Source: Nitrospinota bacterium (GTDB taxonomy: Bacteria > Nitrospinota > Nitrospinia > JACRGO01). Taken from it: 22,952 nucleotides of DNA. Shown here one piece after another: positions 6,756-15,003 of this stretch. The translations under genes were made by a program, and so were the position numbers. Location: contig JACRGO010000011.1 of assembly GCA_016212295.1 (NCBI GenBank), positions 1 to 22,952 of the forward strand, read 5' to 3'. The notes under the pieces were generated by a model that ran no database searches, had not been told where the DNA came from, and saw only the letters and a program-made list of their open reading frames with translations. Each line of letters begins with the position of its first letter. Within the stretch, counting starts at the first letter, position 1.

Positions 6756-8543
6756 ATGGAAAAACCAAACATTCCTATTTGGAAGGGGGCCTTATTCCTA
6801 TCTTTTTTCTTGATTTTATTCCTTGGGGCGGCGGAGACCTCTCTGAGAATTTCCAGCGTATGGACGCCAAAATTTGATTATAAGAGGTGGCACAAGGAGA
6901 ATGTGGCCTTGAACTCTTACGGTTTGCGTGATCGTGAATACAGCCTTGAAAAGCCTGAAGGAGTGTTCCGGATACTGATTTTGGGAGATTCAATGACCTT
7001 TGGACATGGGATCAACAGGCTGGAAAACACTTTTCCTAAACTTCTTGAAAGGAGCCTGAATGAAAACTCTCCGCTCACGCGCTTTGAGGTGATCAACGCA
7101 TCAGGGCCAGGATGGGGGAGCGATACTGAATTGTATTTTTTATATGAATCAGGCATGGCCTTTGACCCGGACATGGTTATAGTGTCGTATTTTTTTAATG
7201 ACATTCCTGTTCCTTCTTTCTTTGATTGCAGCGGCTCCGAACTGGATTTGGCTAAGTCCAGCGAAAAAATAAACGCTTTTTTGAATAAGTCGCTGCTTTA
7301 TTCCTTTTTGAAACAAAGAGTGAATAGATTTTTAGAAAAGTATTGGGGAAAGGCCGCCTACGCTGATTGTCTTAAGGAACTTTATGAGACGCGTGGATGG
7401 GAGATGGCAAGGATATATCTTGATTCTATTTGGATCGCTTGCAAGATAAAGGGAATAAAGCTGATGCTTGCCCCTATACCGGCGCTGGAAAAACTGGCCG
7501 GAGACTATCCTTTCATGGAGCCTGAGAAAAAATTGAAGGGGTATTGCGAGGGGAGGCAGATAGAATACATAGATATTTTTAACAAAGGCTTCAAGGGAAA
7601 GGACGAATCTGAATTATGGATTGATCCATCGGACCGGCATATCAATGAGCTGGGCGCTGAAATTGTCGCAAAGACCATATACAACAAACTGGCCCCATTA
7701 AAGGACTACGGACATTTGCGTTTTTTAAGTAAGGTTTTTCCGGAAAAGCCCCTCCTTAACAAGGAAAAAATATGTGTTGAATTGGAGAAAAATTTTTCGG
7801 ATCTGGAGAGCGGACACGAGTTTGTTTTCGCGATTGAAGACGCTGGCAAAAATAAATCAAGCGCACCGGCGGAGTTCCGCGCTTATAAAGGGTCGGACGG
7901 TTTTCATTTTCAAAATACTGAGTTCCCGGGCCAGGACAAACTATTTTCCCATCTTGTTCTGGATTCAAAAGGCAGGCTTTTGAAAAATGAAAAGCAGGCC
8001 CTTGACCCTATTTCCGGGTCTATAAAAGAGTGGAGCAAGGTTTCGTTTGAAGAGGAAGGATATATATTTAGCCACGGCAAGGGCGCGGTAAATGGCATCA
8101 ACCTGGAATCGAACCGAAGAGAGACCAAGATAAAATTTGTTTTTAAATACACGAAACTGCCTAATGGCGCCAATTTGGAGCTTGAGGACGGGAAAATTTT
8201 TTTAGACCCTAAATTCATGGAAAAACAGTTCTTTCAAGAGACATATTCTGACATACCAACATCCGACGAGCTCGCCGACCTGATGCTCTACATGGCGTAT
8301 TTTGGCTGGTCTGGTTATGTCAATCAATTGGCTGACGCAGTTATAAAGCACAAACCGACACCGGCATATCTCAGGTCAGTCACGCGGTTTTATATGGCCC
8401 TTAACGATAACAAGAAGGTAAATGCCATTTTAATCGATAAGCCGGCAATTGTAAAAAAATTCATAACGCATGGCTCGGAATCAATAAATTCGCGAGAGAA
8501 CCAAGACGAGCCTGACATCATTTCACTTGTTTCACGGATGTAA
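6756..8543 (+). CDS. Membrane-anchored SGNH/GDSL-type hydrolase with large C-terminal extension (595 aa)
   Basis: A single N-terminal membrane segment (about residues 11-27, WKGALFLSFFLILFLG) anchors the protein. The SGNH core runs from about residue 72: block I ILILGDSMTFGHG with nucleophile S79, GPGWGSDTE as block II, YFFND with N148 as block III, and DPSDRHINELG with D293/H295 as the catalytic Asp-His. The core probably cleaves or transfers an ester (acetyl) group outside the membrane; the substrate is not shown. Residues about 325-595 match nothing I recognise, with a beta-rich middle and a helical end. There is no Shine-Dalgarno sequence before the ATG, which follows the CBS stop by 12 bases, suggesting translational coupling. 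Confidence 0.8.
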   Translation: MEKPNIPIWKGALFLSFFLILFLGAAETSLRISSVWTPKFDYKRWHKENVALNSYGLRDREYSLEKPEGVFRILILGDSMTFGHGINRLENTFPKLLERSLNENSPLTRFEVINASGPGWGSDTELYFLYESGMAFDPDMVIVSYFFNDIPVPSFFDCSGSELDLAKSSEKINAFLNKSLLYSFLKQRVNRFLEKYWGKAAYADCLKELYETRGWEMARIYLDSIWIACKIKGIKLMLAPIPALEKLAGDYPFMEPEKKLKGYCEGRQIEYIDIFNKGFKGKDESELWIDPSDRHINELGAEIVAKTIYNKLAPLKDYGHLRFLSKVFPEKPLLNKEKICVELEKNFSDLESGHEFVFAIEDAGKNKSSAPAEFRAYKGSDGFHFQNTEFPGQDKLFSHLVLDSKGRLLKNEKQALDPISGSIKEWSKVSFEEEGYIFSHGKGAVNGINLESNRRETKIKFVFKYTKLPNGANLELEDGKIFLDPKFMEKQFFQETYSDIPTSDELADLMLYMAYFGWSGYVNQLADAVIKHKPTPAYLRSVTRFYMALNDNKKVNAILIDKPAIVKKFITHGSESINSRENQDEPDIISLVSRM

Positions 8544-8594
8544 ACCACCGCGGTTCTTAAAGCCCGGAAAGACTTGAACATCGAACACTGGCCA

Positions 8595-8910
8595 ATGGAC
8601 AAAATATCTTTCCCATACGGCAAACAGGCATTTGATTTAGATCCTTCCCACCTGGGCGATTGCCGGATTTTCTCTCCAGGAAATTTTGAGCCGGAGGATT
8701 TTGTCCAGGCCCTGAGGAAAAATTTTGGGATCAACGGCCAGACCGCCTTATCTACTTTCCTGAAATGGCAATATTTTAAAAAGGATGAACATTACAAAGG
8801 CCGCAAGCATAGGGGAATTCGTGAAAATAGAAAAGCTGGATAAAAAAAAGGTGGCTCTTATTCCGCATGGATCAGTGACACGGGCCACCAGGAACGCCAA
8901 ACTTCGCTAA
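8595..8910 (+). pseudogene. Possible remnant of a LarA/DUF2088-type gene
   Basis: Two short frames together resemble the beginning of nickel-dependent lactate racemase-like (LarA, DUF2088) proteins. The first frame (from ATG 8595, stop at 8843) has ISFPYGKQAFDLD and FEPEDFVQALRKNF, like the family's opening 'PYGK' strand and following helix. The second frame (ATG 8785 to stop 8910) has KKVALIPHGSVTRATRNAKL, like the family's 'VAIVVsDxTRPTPN' stretch. They are in different frames, there is no good ribosome binding site, and nothing of the remaining 300 or so residues follows. Read as a frameshifted, truncated relic; the resemblance is by eye, and two tiny unrelated ORFs or non-coding DNA remain possible. 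Confidence 0.3.
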
Positions 8911-8915
8911 GAGCT

Positions 8916-8934
8916 GCTGTTTATTGAATACAGC
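8916..8934. promoter_or_regulatory. Dyad GCTGT-N9-ACAGC, candidate operator of the toxin-antitoxin pair
   Basis: Perfect 5-base arms around TTATTGAAT, overlapping the -35 (8924-8929) of the candidate promoter; toxin-antitoxin complexes commonly repress their own promoter at such sites. Confidence 0.4.
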
Positions 8935-8952
8935 ATAATAATAGAATAAAAT
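8924..8952 (+). promoter_or_regulatory. Promoter of the toxin-antitoxin pair
   Basis: TTGAAT (8924-8929), 17-base spacer, TAAAAT (8947-8952). The -35 is 4/6 and the -10 is 5/6; it lies 35 bases before the antitoxin ATG. Confidence 0.5.
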
Positions 8953-8986
8953 TTTGTTACTATAAAAATCCGCGGAGGACAAAACC

Positions 8987-9172
8987 ATGCAGACCTTAAA
9001 AAAGGAAGTTATTAGTTTAATAGAAAAAATGCCGGATAAATCTTCAGTCGCGGATATTATGGCTGAAATATTCTTTAAAATGAAAGTAGATAAAGGCCTT
9101 CAAGAATTGGATGAAGGTCTCGGCATACCGCAGGAGCAAGTTGAGGAAGAGTTTGCCAAATGGGTAAAGTAA
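8987..9172 (+). CDS. Antitoxin of a ParE-type module (61 aa)
   Basis: A short acidic protein with helical N-terminal part (KKEVISLIEKMPDKSSVADI) and a C-terminal acidic tail (EQVEEEFAKWVK), as expected of an antitoxin that wraps around a ParE/RelE toxin. GGAGG sits about 8 bases before the ATG. Its last 13 bases overlap the toxin gene, which ties their translation. No clear DNA-binding fold can be named from this length, but the dyad upstream suggests autoregulation. Confidence 0.75.
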   Translation: MQTLKKEVISLIEKMPDKSSVADIMAEIFFKMKVDKGLQELDEGLGIPQEQVEEEFAKWVK

Positions 9173-9456
9173 TTTGGTCGCCTTCAGCTAAAATTGACCT
9201 AAAGGAGATTATTGAATACATCTCGAAAGATTCCAAATATTATGCTCAAATATTTGGGGCGAAATTATTCGCGTCCACAAAAAAGTTGAAAGAATTTCCC
9301 TTACTTGGCCGCATTGTTCCAGAATATAGCAGGCAGGATTTGCGGGAAATAATATTCCAGAATTACAGAATTATTTACAGAGTCAAAGAGAACTTTATAG
9401 AGATTGTAACCGTTTGCCACGGAAGCGTTGACATTAAACGAAAAATGGACCTTTAA
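9160..9456 (+). CDS. ParE/RelE-family toxin (98 aa)
   Basis: Typical ParE-like layout: an opening strand VIWSPSAKIDLKEIIEYISK, a helical hairpin through AKLFASTKKLKEFPLLGR, then REIIFQNYRIIYRVKENFIEIVTVCHGS closing the sheet. The conserved arginine and tyrosine of YRIIYR and the closing 'V.H' motif (CHGSVD) are present. ParE members poison gyrase and RelE members cut mRNA on the ribosome; the sequence looks nearer ParE, but the target is inferred. It begins inside the antitoxin gene (13-base overlap). Intact, so probably a functional pair, whether for stabilisation, stress or phage defence is not shown. Confidence 0.85.
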   Translation: MGKVIWSPSAKIDLKEIIEYISKDSKYYAQIFGAKLFASTKKLKEFPLLGRIVPEYSRQDLREIIFQNYRIIYRVKENFIEIVTVCHGSVDIKRKMDL

Positions 9457-9479
9457 ATAGAAAAATTTAAAAAAGATAT

Positions 9480-9591
9480 AGAACGCGGATTACGCGGATG
9501 AGACGGATCTACACGGATTTAATATTATTGAAAATAAAAATCATAAAAAATCCGTGCAAATCCGTTTTATCAGTGTCATCCGTGTTCTATT
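9480..9591. repeat. R2 dispersed inverted repeat (CGCGGAT/CCGTGTTC family)
   Basis: GAACGCGGATTACGCGGATG (from 9481) with ACGGATCTACACGGATTT on the left, and AAATCCGTGCAAATCCG then CATCCGTGTTCT on the right, form a 110-base imperfect inverted repeat. It sits between the convergent toxin and psd genes and could fold as a long hairpin that stops both transcripts. Confidence 0.75.
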
Positions 9592-9597
9592 AAAATT

Positions 9598-9624
9598 TCT
9601 CAGCGTCTCTGTGTCTCCGCGGTA
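9598..9624 (+). repeat. R2b repeat fragment (GTCTCTGTGTCTCCGCGG)
   Basis: CTCAGCGTCTCTGTGTCTCC followed by GCGGT lies directly after the R2 unit; its wording resembles the R1 and R2 words and it is probably a fragment of a further family. Confidence 0.5.
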
Positions 9625-9685
9625 TATTTTTAATTTCTAAGTCCCTTGGAAAGATCATCGAGCATGAAAGGGAAAAGACGTTAAT

Positions 9686-10702
9686 TCACTCCACGACCCT
9701 CCTCCTTATCTTTTCCCCTCCGCTCCACACCTCCATAGCCGTTCCATCAGAGACCTGGAATTCGCCGCTTTTTATCTCCCTGGAATAGAAAAGGGCGGTC
9801 CCCCTTTTGACTTCACAGACTTTATCACCGGTGGAATTCCAGTGAATTTCGCTTATGATATTCACCTTTTCCATGAAACTCCCAGGAAGGACCATTGCCA
9901 CCGTGGAGCCGAAGTTGAAATGGGATTTTTGGCTGCCCCTGGGATGTATCGCAACGTTAGGACCGAAATCCTGCTCAATGGAGTTAACGATGTTGGCCCC
10001 TATCTCCAGGAAAACGTATTTTTCCCTGAAAGCGGCCGCCTCCAAGATGGTTACCACCCTGTGGTTTTCGTCCAGGACCGCCTTTTTATGGGACCGGGAA
10101 TGCCTTATGAATTCAAGGTCAGTGGAGCCGACGAAGAGTCTCTTTTTATTGTATTCCCTGGGGCCGGAAAGTATCCTGGAGGAAACCGGAAAATCAACGG
10201 TATGGCCGTGGTGGGGTTTCAGCGTGAAAACAAACAACTTTCCATTAAGGTACAATTCATTGTCGTTTGTCCCGATCATTTTTGGAACATTAAGAAAAAC
10301 CCCGGGCAGAAACTCCACCGTGTCCCCAGCAATATCCCTGATGCTCAAATAGGAATCGGCAGGGGAAGAAATGAATTTTTCCTTATCTGCTTGCGAGGCG
10401 TCACCCGCAGGATAGATATCTCTTTCGTATTGGTGGATAAAGGCTGAATTGAGGTTATCGTAATTATACTTGCCGTAAGTTTCGCTTAATTGCGCGTTCA
10501 TGGCTTTGGCAATGCCGGAGAAATACAAAAACCTGGACATGGCCTTGCTGTAAAAAACGAGTCCTGCCATCTTTGATACAAATCGGTTGAGGAGAAAAAA
10601 ACGTCCTATGCTTCCCTTCCAGCCGGAGCAAACCAAGGCGACCTCCAGAGGGACCGGCAGGCCCTTTAATTCGCCTGAATCAAAATGAAAAAGCGACAGC
10701 AT
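9686..10702 (-). CDS. Phosphatidylserine decarboxylase-like protein (338 aa)
   Basis: Psd enzymes make phosphatidylethanolamine at the membrane and cut themselves at a serine to form a pyruvoyl group. The self-cleavage motif FGSTV (S266) is present near the end, followed by 70 residues as expected for the small alpha chain, and SSPADS (D116) matches the family's 'SPaDG' aspartate. The opening region NYDNLNSAFIHQYERDIYP parallels the 'FNTFFxRxLKP' segment. The histidine segment differs: PHHGHTVDFPV stands where E. coli has YHRVHMP, so one of the two histidines appears as D170. There is no clear ribosome binding site; the ATG is about 30 bases past the rpoC terminator, so an internal start is possible. 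Convergent with the toxin gene. Confidence 0.75.
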   Translation of the reverse strand: MLSLFHFDSGELKGLPVPLEVALVCSGWKGSIGRFFLLNRFVSKMAGLVFYSKAMSRFLYFSGIAKAMNAQLSETYGKYNYDNLNSAFIHQYERDIYPAGDASQADKEKFISSPADSYLSIRDIAGDTVEFLPGVFLNVPKMIGTNDNELYLNGKLFVFTLKPHHGHTVDFPVSSRILSGPREYNKKRLFVGSTDLEFIRHSRSHKKAVLDENHRVVTILEAAAFREKYVFLEIGANIVNSIEQDFGPNVAIHPRGSQKSHFNFGSTVAMVLPGSFMEKVNIISEIHWNSTGDKVCEVKRGTALFYSREIKSGEFQVSDGTAMEVWSGGEKIRRRVVE

Positions 10703-10737
10703 ATTGGGGTCTTATAATAATTTTAACATAAAACCAA

Positions 10738-10770
10738 AAAGCCGCAAGCTATGAAACAGCTTGCGGCTTT
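10738..10770 (-). terminator. Rho-independent terminator after rpoC
   Basis: AAAGCCGCAAGCT (10738-10750) and AGCTTGCGGCTTT (10758-10770) form a perfect 13-bp stem with a 7-base loop; on the minus strand it runs into TTTTTGG. It lies 35 bases after the rpoC stop and closes the ribosomal-RNA polymerase operon. Confidence 0.92.
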
Positions 10771-10804
10771 AATTTGTCAATAATTTTCTGTGTGAAGGCC
10801 CCTC

Positions 10805-13800
10805 TTATTCACCTAAACCCACAAAGACCTTGATGCCTTCCAACTGGGCAGGGGGGATGGTTTCGTCTCCCTCCTGCTGCTTCGCCACTGACTTATACTC
10901 AACGGTTCTATAAGCCCTGGCGCCTGTCCCTGCCGGGATGGGCCTGCCCATGATGACATTTTCCTTCAGGCCCTTCAGGTAGTCCACCTTGCCGGAGACG
11001 CTCACCTCCGTGAGGACCCTGGTGGTTTCCTGGAAGGAGGCGGCGGAGATGAAGCTTTCAGTGCTCAAGGAAGACTTGGTGATCCCCAGGAGGATGGGTT
11101 TGCCCTTGGCAGGCACGCCGCCCTCTTGCGCCACTTCCTGGTTCGTGTTTTGAAACTGCTGCTTGGTGGCCATTTCCCCTTCAAGGAATTGAGTGTCTCC
11201 AGCTTCCTCTATGACCACATGCTTGAGCATTTGCCTGACAATAACCTCGATGTGCTTGTCATTGACCTGGACGCCTTGGAGGCGGTAGACCTCCTGGACT
11301 TCATTAACCAGGTATTTCTGCAGTTCCTTCTCGCCCAATATCGCGAGGATGTCGTGGGGATTAGCGGCCCCGTCCATGAGCGCCTCTCCGGCCTTGACCC
11401 GGTCGCCTTCGTGGACGTTGATATGCTTTCCACGCTTGATGAGGTATTCCTTTCTCTCGCCTACTTCATTCTCAACTATGACCTTCCTCATTCCTCTTTC
11501 AAAACCGCCGAACGAGACCACGCCGTCAATTTCGGAAATAGTGGCCTGCTCATGGGGCTTTCTGGCTTCAAACAATTCAGCGACCCTCGGCAAGCCCCCG
11601 GTGATGTCCTTTGTCTTGGTGGTCTCCCGCGGGATCTTGGCGATTACGTCTCCGGCGGCCACCTCTTCTCCTTCCGCCACGGACAAATGCGCCCCTGACG
11701 GGAGCAGGTAACGGGCTATGGTCTTGGTCCTCTTTTCCTTGTCCTTTATGGAAACGCGTGGATGCTTGTCCTCTGCCTTATGCTCCTTGATGACCTTCAT
11801 GGAAAGGCCGGTGATTTCGTCCACCTCTTCCTTCATGGTCAGTCCTTCGATGATGTCCCCGAAGGCGATTACCCCGTCCATTTCAGTGAGAATGGACATG
11901 GTATAGGGATCCCATTCCGCAAGGATGTCCCCTTCCTTGACCTCATATCCCTCCTTGATTTTTATTTTTGCGCCATAAACAACGGTGAACCTCTCCTTTT
12001 CCCTTCCATTGGCGTCCTGAACGATCAGGCTTCCGTTCCTGTTCATGGCCACGATATCGCCGTGCTTGTTCTTCACGGTCCTGAGATCGCTGTATTTCAC
12101 GATGCCGCCCTTCAGGGTCTTCAAGGTCGTCTGCTCCACGATCCGGCTTGCGGTGCCGCCTATGTGGAAGGTCCTCATGGTCAACTGTGTCCCGGGCTCT
12201 CCTATGGACTGGGCGGCCACGACTCCCACAGCCTCCCCTATTATAACCAGCTCGCCTGTCGCCAGGTTTCTTCCGTAGCAGAGCTGGCATGCGCCGTCCT
12301 TGGCCTCGCATGTGAGAACGGAGCGGATCTTTACCTTTTCGATGCCGGCATTATCTATCAACTCCAACTGGCCTTCATTGATTTCCTCGCCGGCCTTGAG
12401 CAGTACGTCACCTGTGAAGGGGTCCTGGATGTCCTCGCAGGCTATACGCCCGAGTATTCTTTCCCCAAGGGTCTGAATGATTTCGCCGCCTTCCACCAGG
12501 GGTTTTATCTCAATTCCATTGATGGTGCCGCAATCCCTTTCCAGAATAATGATATCCTGGGCAACGTCCACCAAACGTCTGGTGAGGTACCCTGAATTTG
12601 CGGTCTTCAGCGCTGTATCGGCCAAACCTTTTCTGGCGCCGTGAGTGGAGATGAAATACTGCAACACGGTCAACCCTTCGCGGAAATTGGCTGTTATCGG
12701 GGTCTCAATGATTTCACCGGATGGCTTTGCCATCAAACCACGCATTCCGGCCAATTGCCGGATCTGCTGGGAACTGCCCCTGGCGCCGGAATCGGCCATG
12801 ATATAAATGGAGTTGAACCCCTTTTTCTTTGCTTCATCGGAGGCGGTCCCTTCCACCAGGGCCTCGTCCTGCAGTTCCAATTCCTTGAACATTTCCTCTG
12901 AAACCCTTTCCGTTGAATGAGCCCAGATATCCACGACCTTATTGTATCGCTCGCCGTTTGTTATAAGACCCTTGTGGTATTGTTTCTCCACCTTGATGAC
13001 TTCCTTTTTCGCCTCGTCAACGATCCTGACCTTGGTCTTGGGGATTATCATGTCCTGGATGGAAATGGAGATCCCGGCCTGGGTGGCGTGCTTGAATCCA
13101 AGCGCCTTCAGTTTGTCCAGAAACACTACAGTCGTTTCCCTGCCGGCTTTCAAGTAACTTTCGCTTATGAGCTCGGTCAGGACCTTTTTGTTCATTTCCC
13201 TGTTCACCAGCCTGAAGGGAAGTTCCTTAGGGAATATCTCGTACAGGATGATCCTGCCTGTGGAAGTGACAACGAGTTCTCCGTTCATGCGGACCCTGAT
13301 CCTGGCCTGAAGGCCGATCTTTCCGGCGTCGTAAGCTGATCTTACTTCATCGGAGTTTGAAAATATCTTGTCCTCGCCCTTCAGACCGCCCCTGATTTTC
13401 GTGAGGTAATAGCATCCAAGGATGATGTCCTGGGTGGGAACGGTCAATGGCTTGCCATGCGCCGGGGAAAGGATGTTCTGGGACGCAAGCATGAGCACCT
13501 TGGCCTCCGCCCTGGCTTCAAGGGAAAGCGGGACGTGAACGGCCATCTGGTCCCCGTCGAAGTCGGCGTTGAAGGCCGTGCAGACCAGGGGATGAATTCT
13601 AATGGCCTTTCCCTCGATCAGCACTGGTTCAAAAGCCTGTATGCCAAGCCTGTGCAAGGTGGGCGCCCTGTTCAGCAGTATGGGATGTCCCTTGATGACC
13701 TCTTCCAATACCTTCCAGACCTCCGGGTGGCATTTGTCCACCATCTTCTTGGCGCTTTTTATGGTGGTGGCGTAGCCTTTTTCCTCGAGTTTGTTGAAGA

Positions 13801-14941
13801 CAAAGGGTTTAAAAAGTTCAAGTGCCATTTTTTTCGGGAGCCCGCATTGATGAAACTTTAATTCAGGTCCAACCACTATTACGGAACGGCCGGAGTAATC
13901 GACCCTTTTCCCGAGCAGGTTCTGCCTGAACCGGCCCTGCTTGCCCTTCAACATATCGCTAAGGGACTTCAAGGGCCGCTTGTTGGACCCCTTGAGGATT
14001 CTTCCCCTCCGTCCGTTATCATACAACGCGGACACGGCCTCCTGGAGCATCCTCTTCTCGTTCCGGATGATGATGCTAGGGGCCCTTAATTCGTACAGCC
14101 TCTTGAGCCGGTTGTTCCGGTTTATGACCCTTCGATACAGATCGTTTAGATCGGAGGTGGCGAACCTGCCGCCTTCCAAGGGGACCAAGGGCCTCAATTC
14201 CGGCGGAATGACCGGTATCACCTTCAAAATCATCCACTCCGGCTTATTGCCGGAACTCTTAAACGCCTGGACGATTTTCAGTCTCTTGGTGTATTTCCTT
14301 TTGTTCTGGACGGAATGGGTTTCCTTGATGTCCTTTTTCAAGTCAATGGCAAGCTGGTCGATGTCAATATTCTTGAGCATTTCCTCAATGGCCTCCGCCC
14401 CGATCCCCAGCTTGAAATTTTCATCGTATTTGTCCTGCGCCTCGGCCCTCTGCTCATCGGTCAGGATTTGTCCCACCTTCATCCCGGAATCGCCGGAAGA
14501 AATCACGACGAAGGTCTCGAAATAAAGGACGCGCTCCAGGTCCCGCAGGGTCATGTCCAGCATATTGCCGATGCGGCTTGGGAGGCCCTTGAAAAACCAT
14601 ATGTGCGCCACCGGGCTGGCAAGCTCTATATGGCCCAGGCGCTCTCTCCTTGATTTGGAGAGGGTCACCTCAACGCCGCACTTTTCGCAAATCACCCCTT
14701 TGTGTTTCATGCGCTTGTACTTGCCGCAATTGCACTGCCAATCCTTTATCGGACCGAATATCTTGGCGCAGAACAGACCATCGCGTTCCGGCTTGAAGGT
14801 CCTGTAGTTGATGGTTTCGGGTTTTCTGACTTCGCCGAAGGACCATGATCTGGTTTTTTCAGGAGAGGCTATCCGGATGCGAATGGAGTTAAAATCCAGA
14901 GGGTTCTTGGGTTTTTCGAAAAGATTTAAAAAATCTTTCAT
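10805..14941 (-). CDS. rpoC: DNA-directed RNA polymerase subunit beta' (1378 aa)
   Basis: Largest subunit of RNA polymerase. The N-terminal zinc ribbon has C70, C72, C85 and C88 (DWQCNCGK ... GVICEKCG). The catalytic loop NADFDGDQ is at 458-465, with the Mg-binding aspartates D460, D462 and D464. [19 protein letters not shown]-type switch segment (about 335-352), bridge helix and trigger-loop regions ([25 protein letters not shown]) and the second zinc site (CGTINGIE ... [11 protein letters not shown]) are all present. Length is near the proteobacterial norm (about 1400), without extra inserts. ATG with GGGAA about 7 bases before it; 62 bases downstream of rpoB; followed by the terminator at 10738-10770. 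Confidence 0.98.
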   Translation of the reverse strand: MKDFLNLFEKPKNPLDFNSIRIRIASPEKTRSWSFGEVRKPETINYRTFKPERDGLFCAKIFGPIKDWQCNCGKYKRMKHKGVICEKCGVEVTLSKSRRERLGHIELASPVAHIWFFKGLPSRIGNMLDMTLRDLERVLYFETFVVISSGDSGMKVGQILTDEQRAEAQDKYDENFKLGIGAEAIEEMLKNIDIDQLAIDLKKDIKETHSVQNKRKYTKRLKIVQAFKSSGNKPEWMILKVIPVIPPELRPLVPLEGGRFATSDLNDLYRRVINRNNRLKRLYELRAPSIIIRNEKRMLQEAVSALYDNGRRGRILKGSNKRPLKSLSDMLKGKQGRFRQNLLGKRVDYSGRSVIVVGPELKFHQCGLPKKMALELFKPFVFNKLEEKGYATTIKSAKKMVDKCHPEVWKVLEEVIKGHPILLNRAPTLHRLGIQAFEPVLIEGKAIRIHPLVCTAFNADFDGDQMAVHVPLSLEARAEAKVLMLASQNILSPAHGKPLTVPTQDIILGCYYLTKIRGGLKGEDKIFSNSDEVRSAYDAGKIGLQARIRVRMNGELVVTSTGRIILYEIFPKELPFRLVNREMNKKVLTELISESYLKAGRETTVVFLDKLKALGFKHATQAGISISIQDMIIPKTKVRIVDEAKKEVIKVEKQYHKGLITNGERYNKVVDIWAHSTERVSEEMFKELELQDEALVEGTASDEAKKKGFNSIYIMADSGARGSSQQIRQLAGMRGLMAKPSGEIIETPITANFREGLTVLQYFISTHGARKGLADTALKTANSGYLTRRLVDVAQDIIILERDCGTINGIEIKPLVEGGEIIQTLGERILGRIACEDIQDPFTGDVLLKAGEEINEGQLELIDNAGIEKVKIRSVLTCEAKDGACQLCYGRNLATGELVIIGEAVGVVAAQSIGEPGTQLTMRTFHIGGTASRIVEQTTLKTLKGGIVKYSDLRTVKNKHGDIVAMNRNGSLIVQDANGREKERFTVVYGAKIKIKEGYEVKEGDILAEWDPYTMSILTEMDGVIAFGDIIEGLTMKEEVDEITGLSMKVIKEHKAEDKHPRVSIKDKEKRTKTIARYLLPSGAHLSVAEGEEVAAGDVIAKIPRETTKTKDITGGLPRVAELFEARKPHEQATISEIDGVVSFGGFERGMRKVIVENEVGERKEYLIKRGKHINVHEGDRVKAGEALMDGAANPHDILAILGEKELQKYLVNEVQEVYRLQGVQVNDKHIEVIVRQMLKHVVIEEAGDTQFLEGEMATKQQFQNTNQEVAQEGGVPAKGKPILLGITKSSLSTESFISAASFQETTRVLTEVSVSGKVDYLKGLKENVIMGRPIPAGTGARAYRTVEYKSVAKQQEGDETIPPAQLEGIKVFVGLGE

Positions 14942-15003
14942 ATAAATTCCCTTTTTTTAAAATTTTGGGGTTTTAGGGAAGAAAGGCCGGATCGCCGTTT
15001 TTT

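Noticed and set aside
9842-10447. 201-codon open frame antisense to the psd-like gene
   Set aside because: The minus-strand frame carries the FGSTV and SPAD motifs of a known enzyme; the plus frame is its shadow.
11762-12595. 277-codon open frame antisense to rpoC
   Set aside because: Shadow of rpoC coding bias; no family features.
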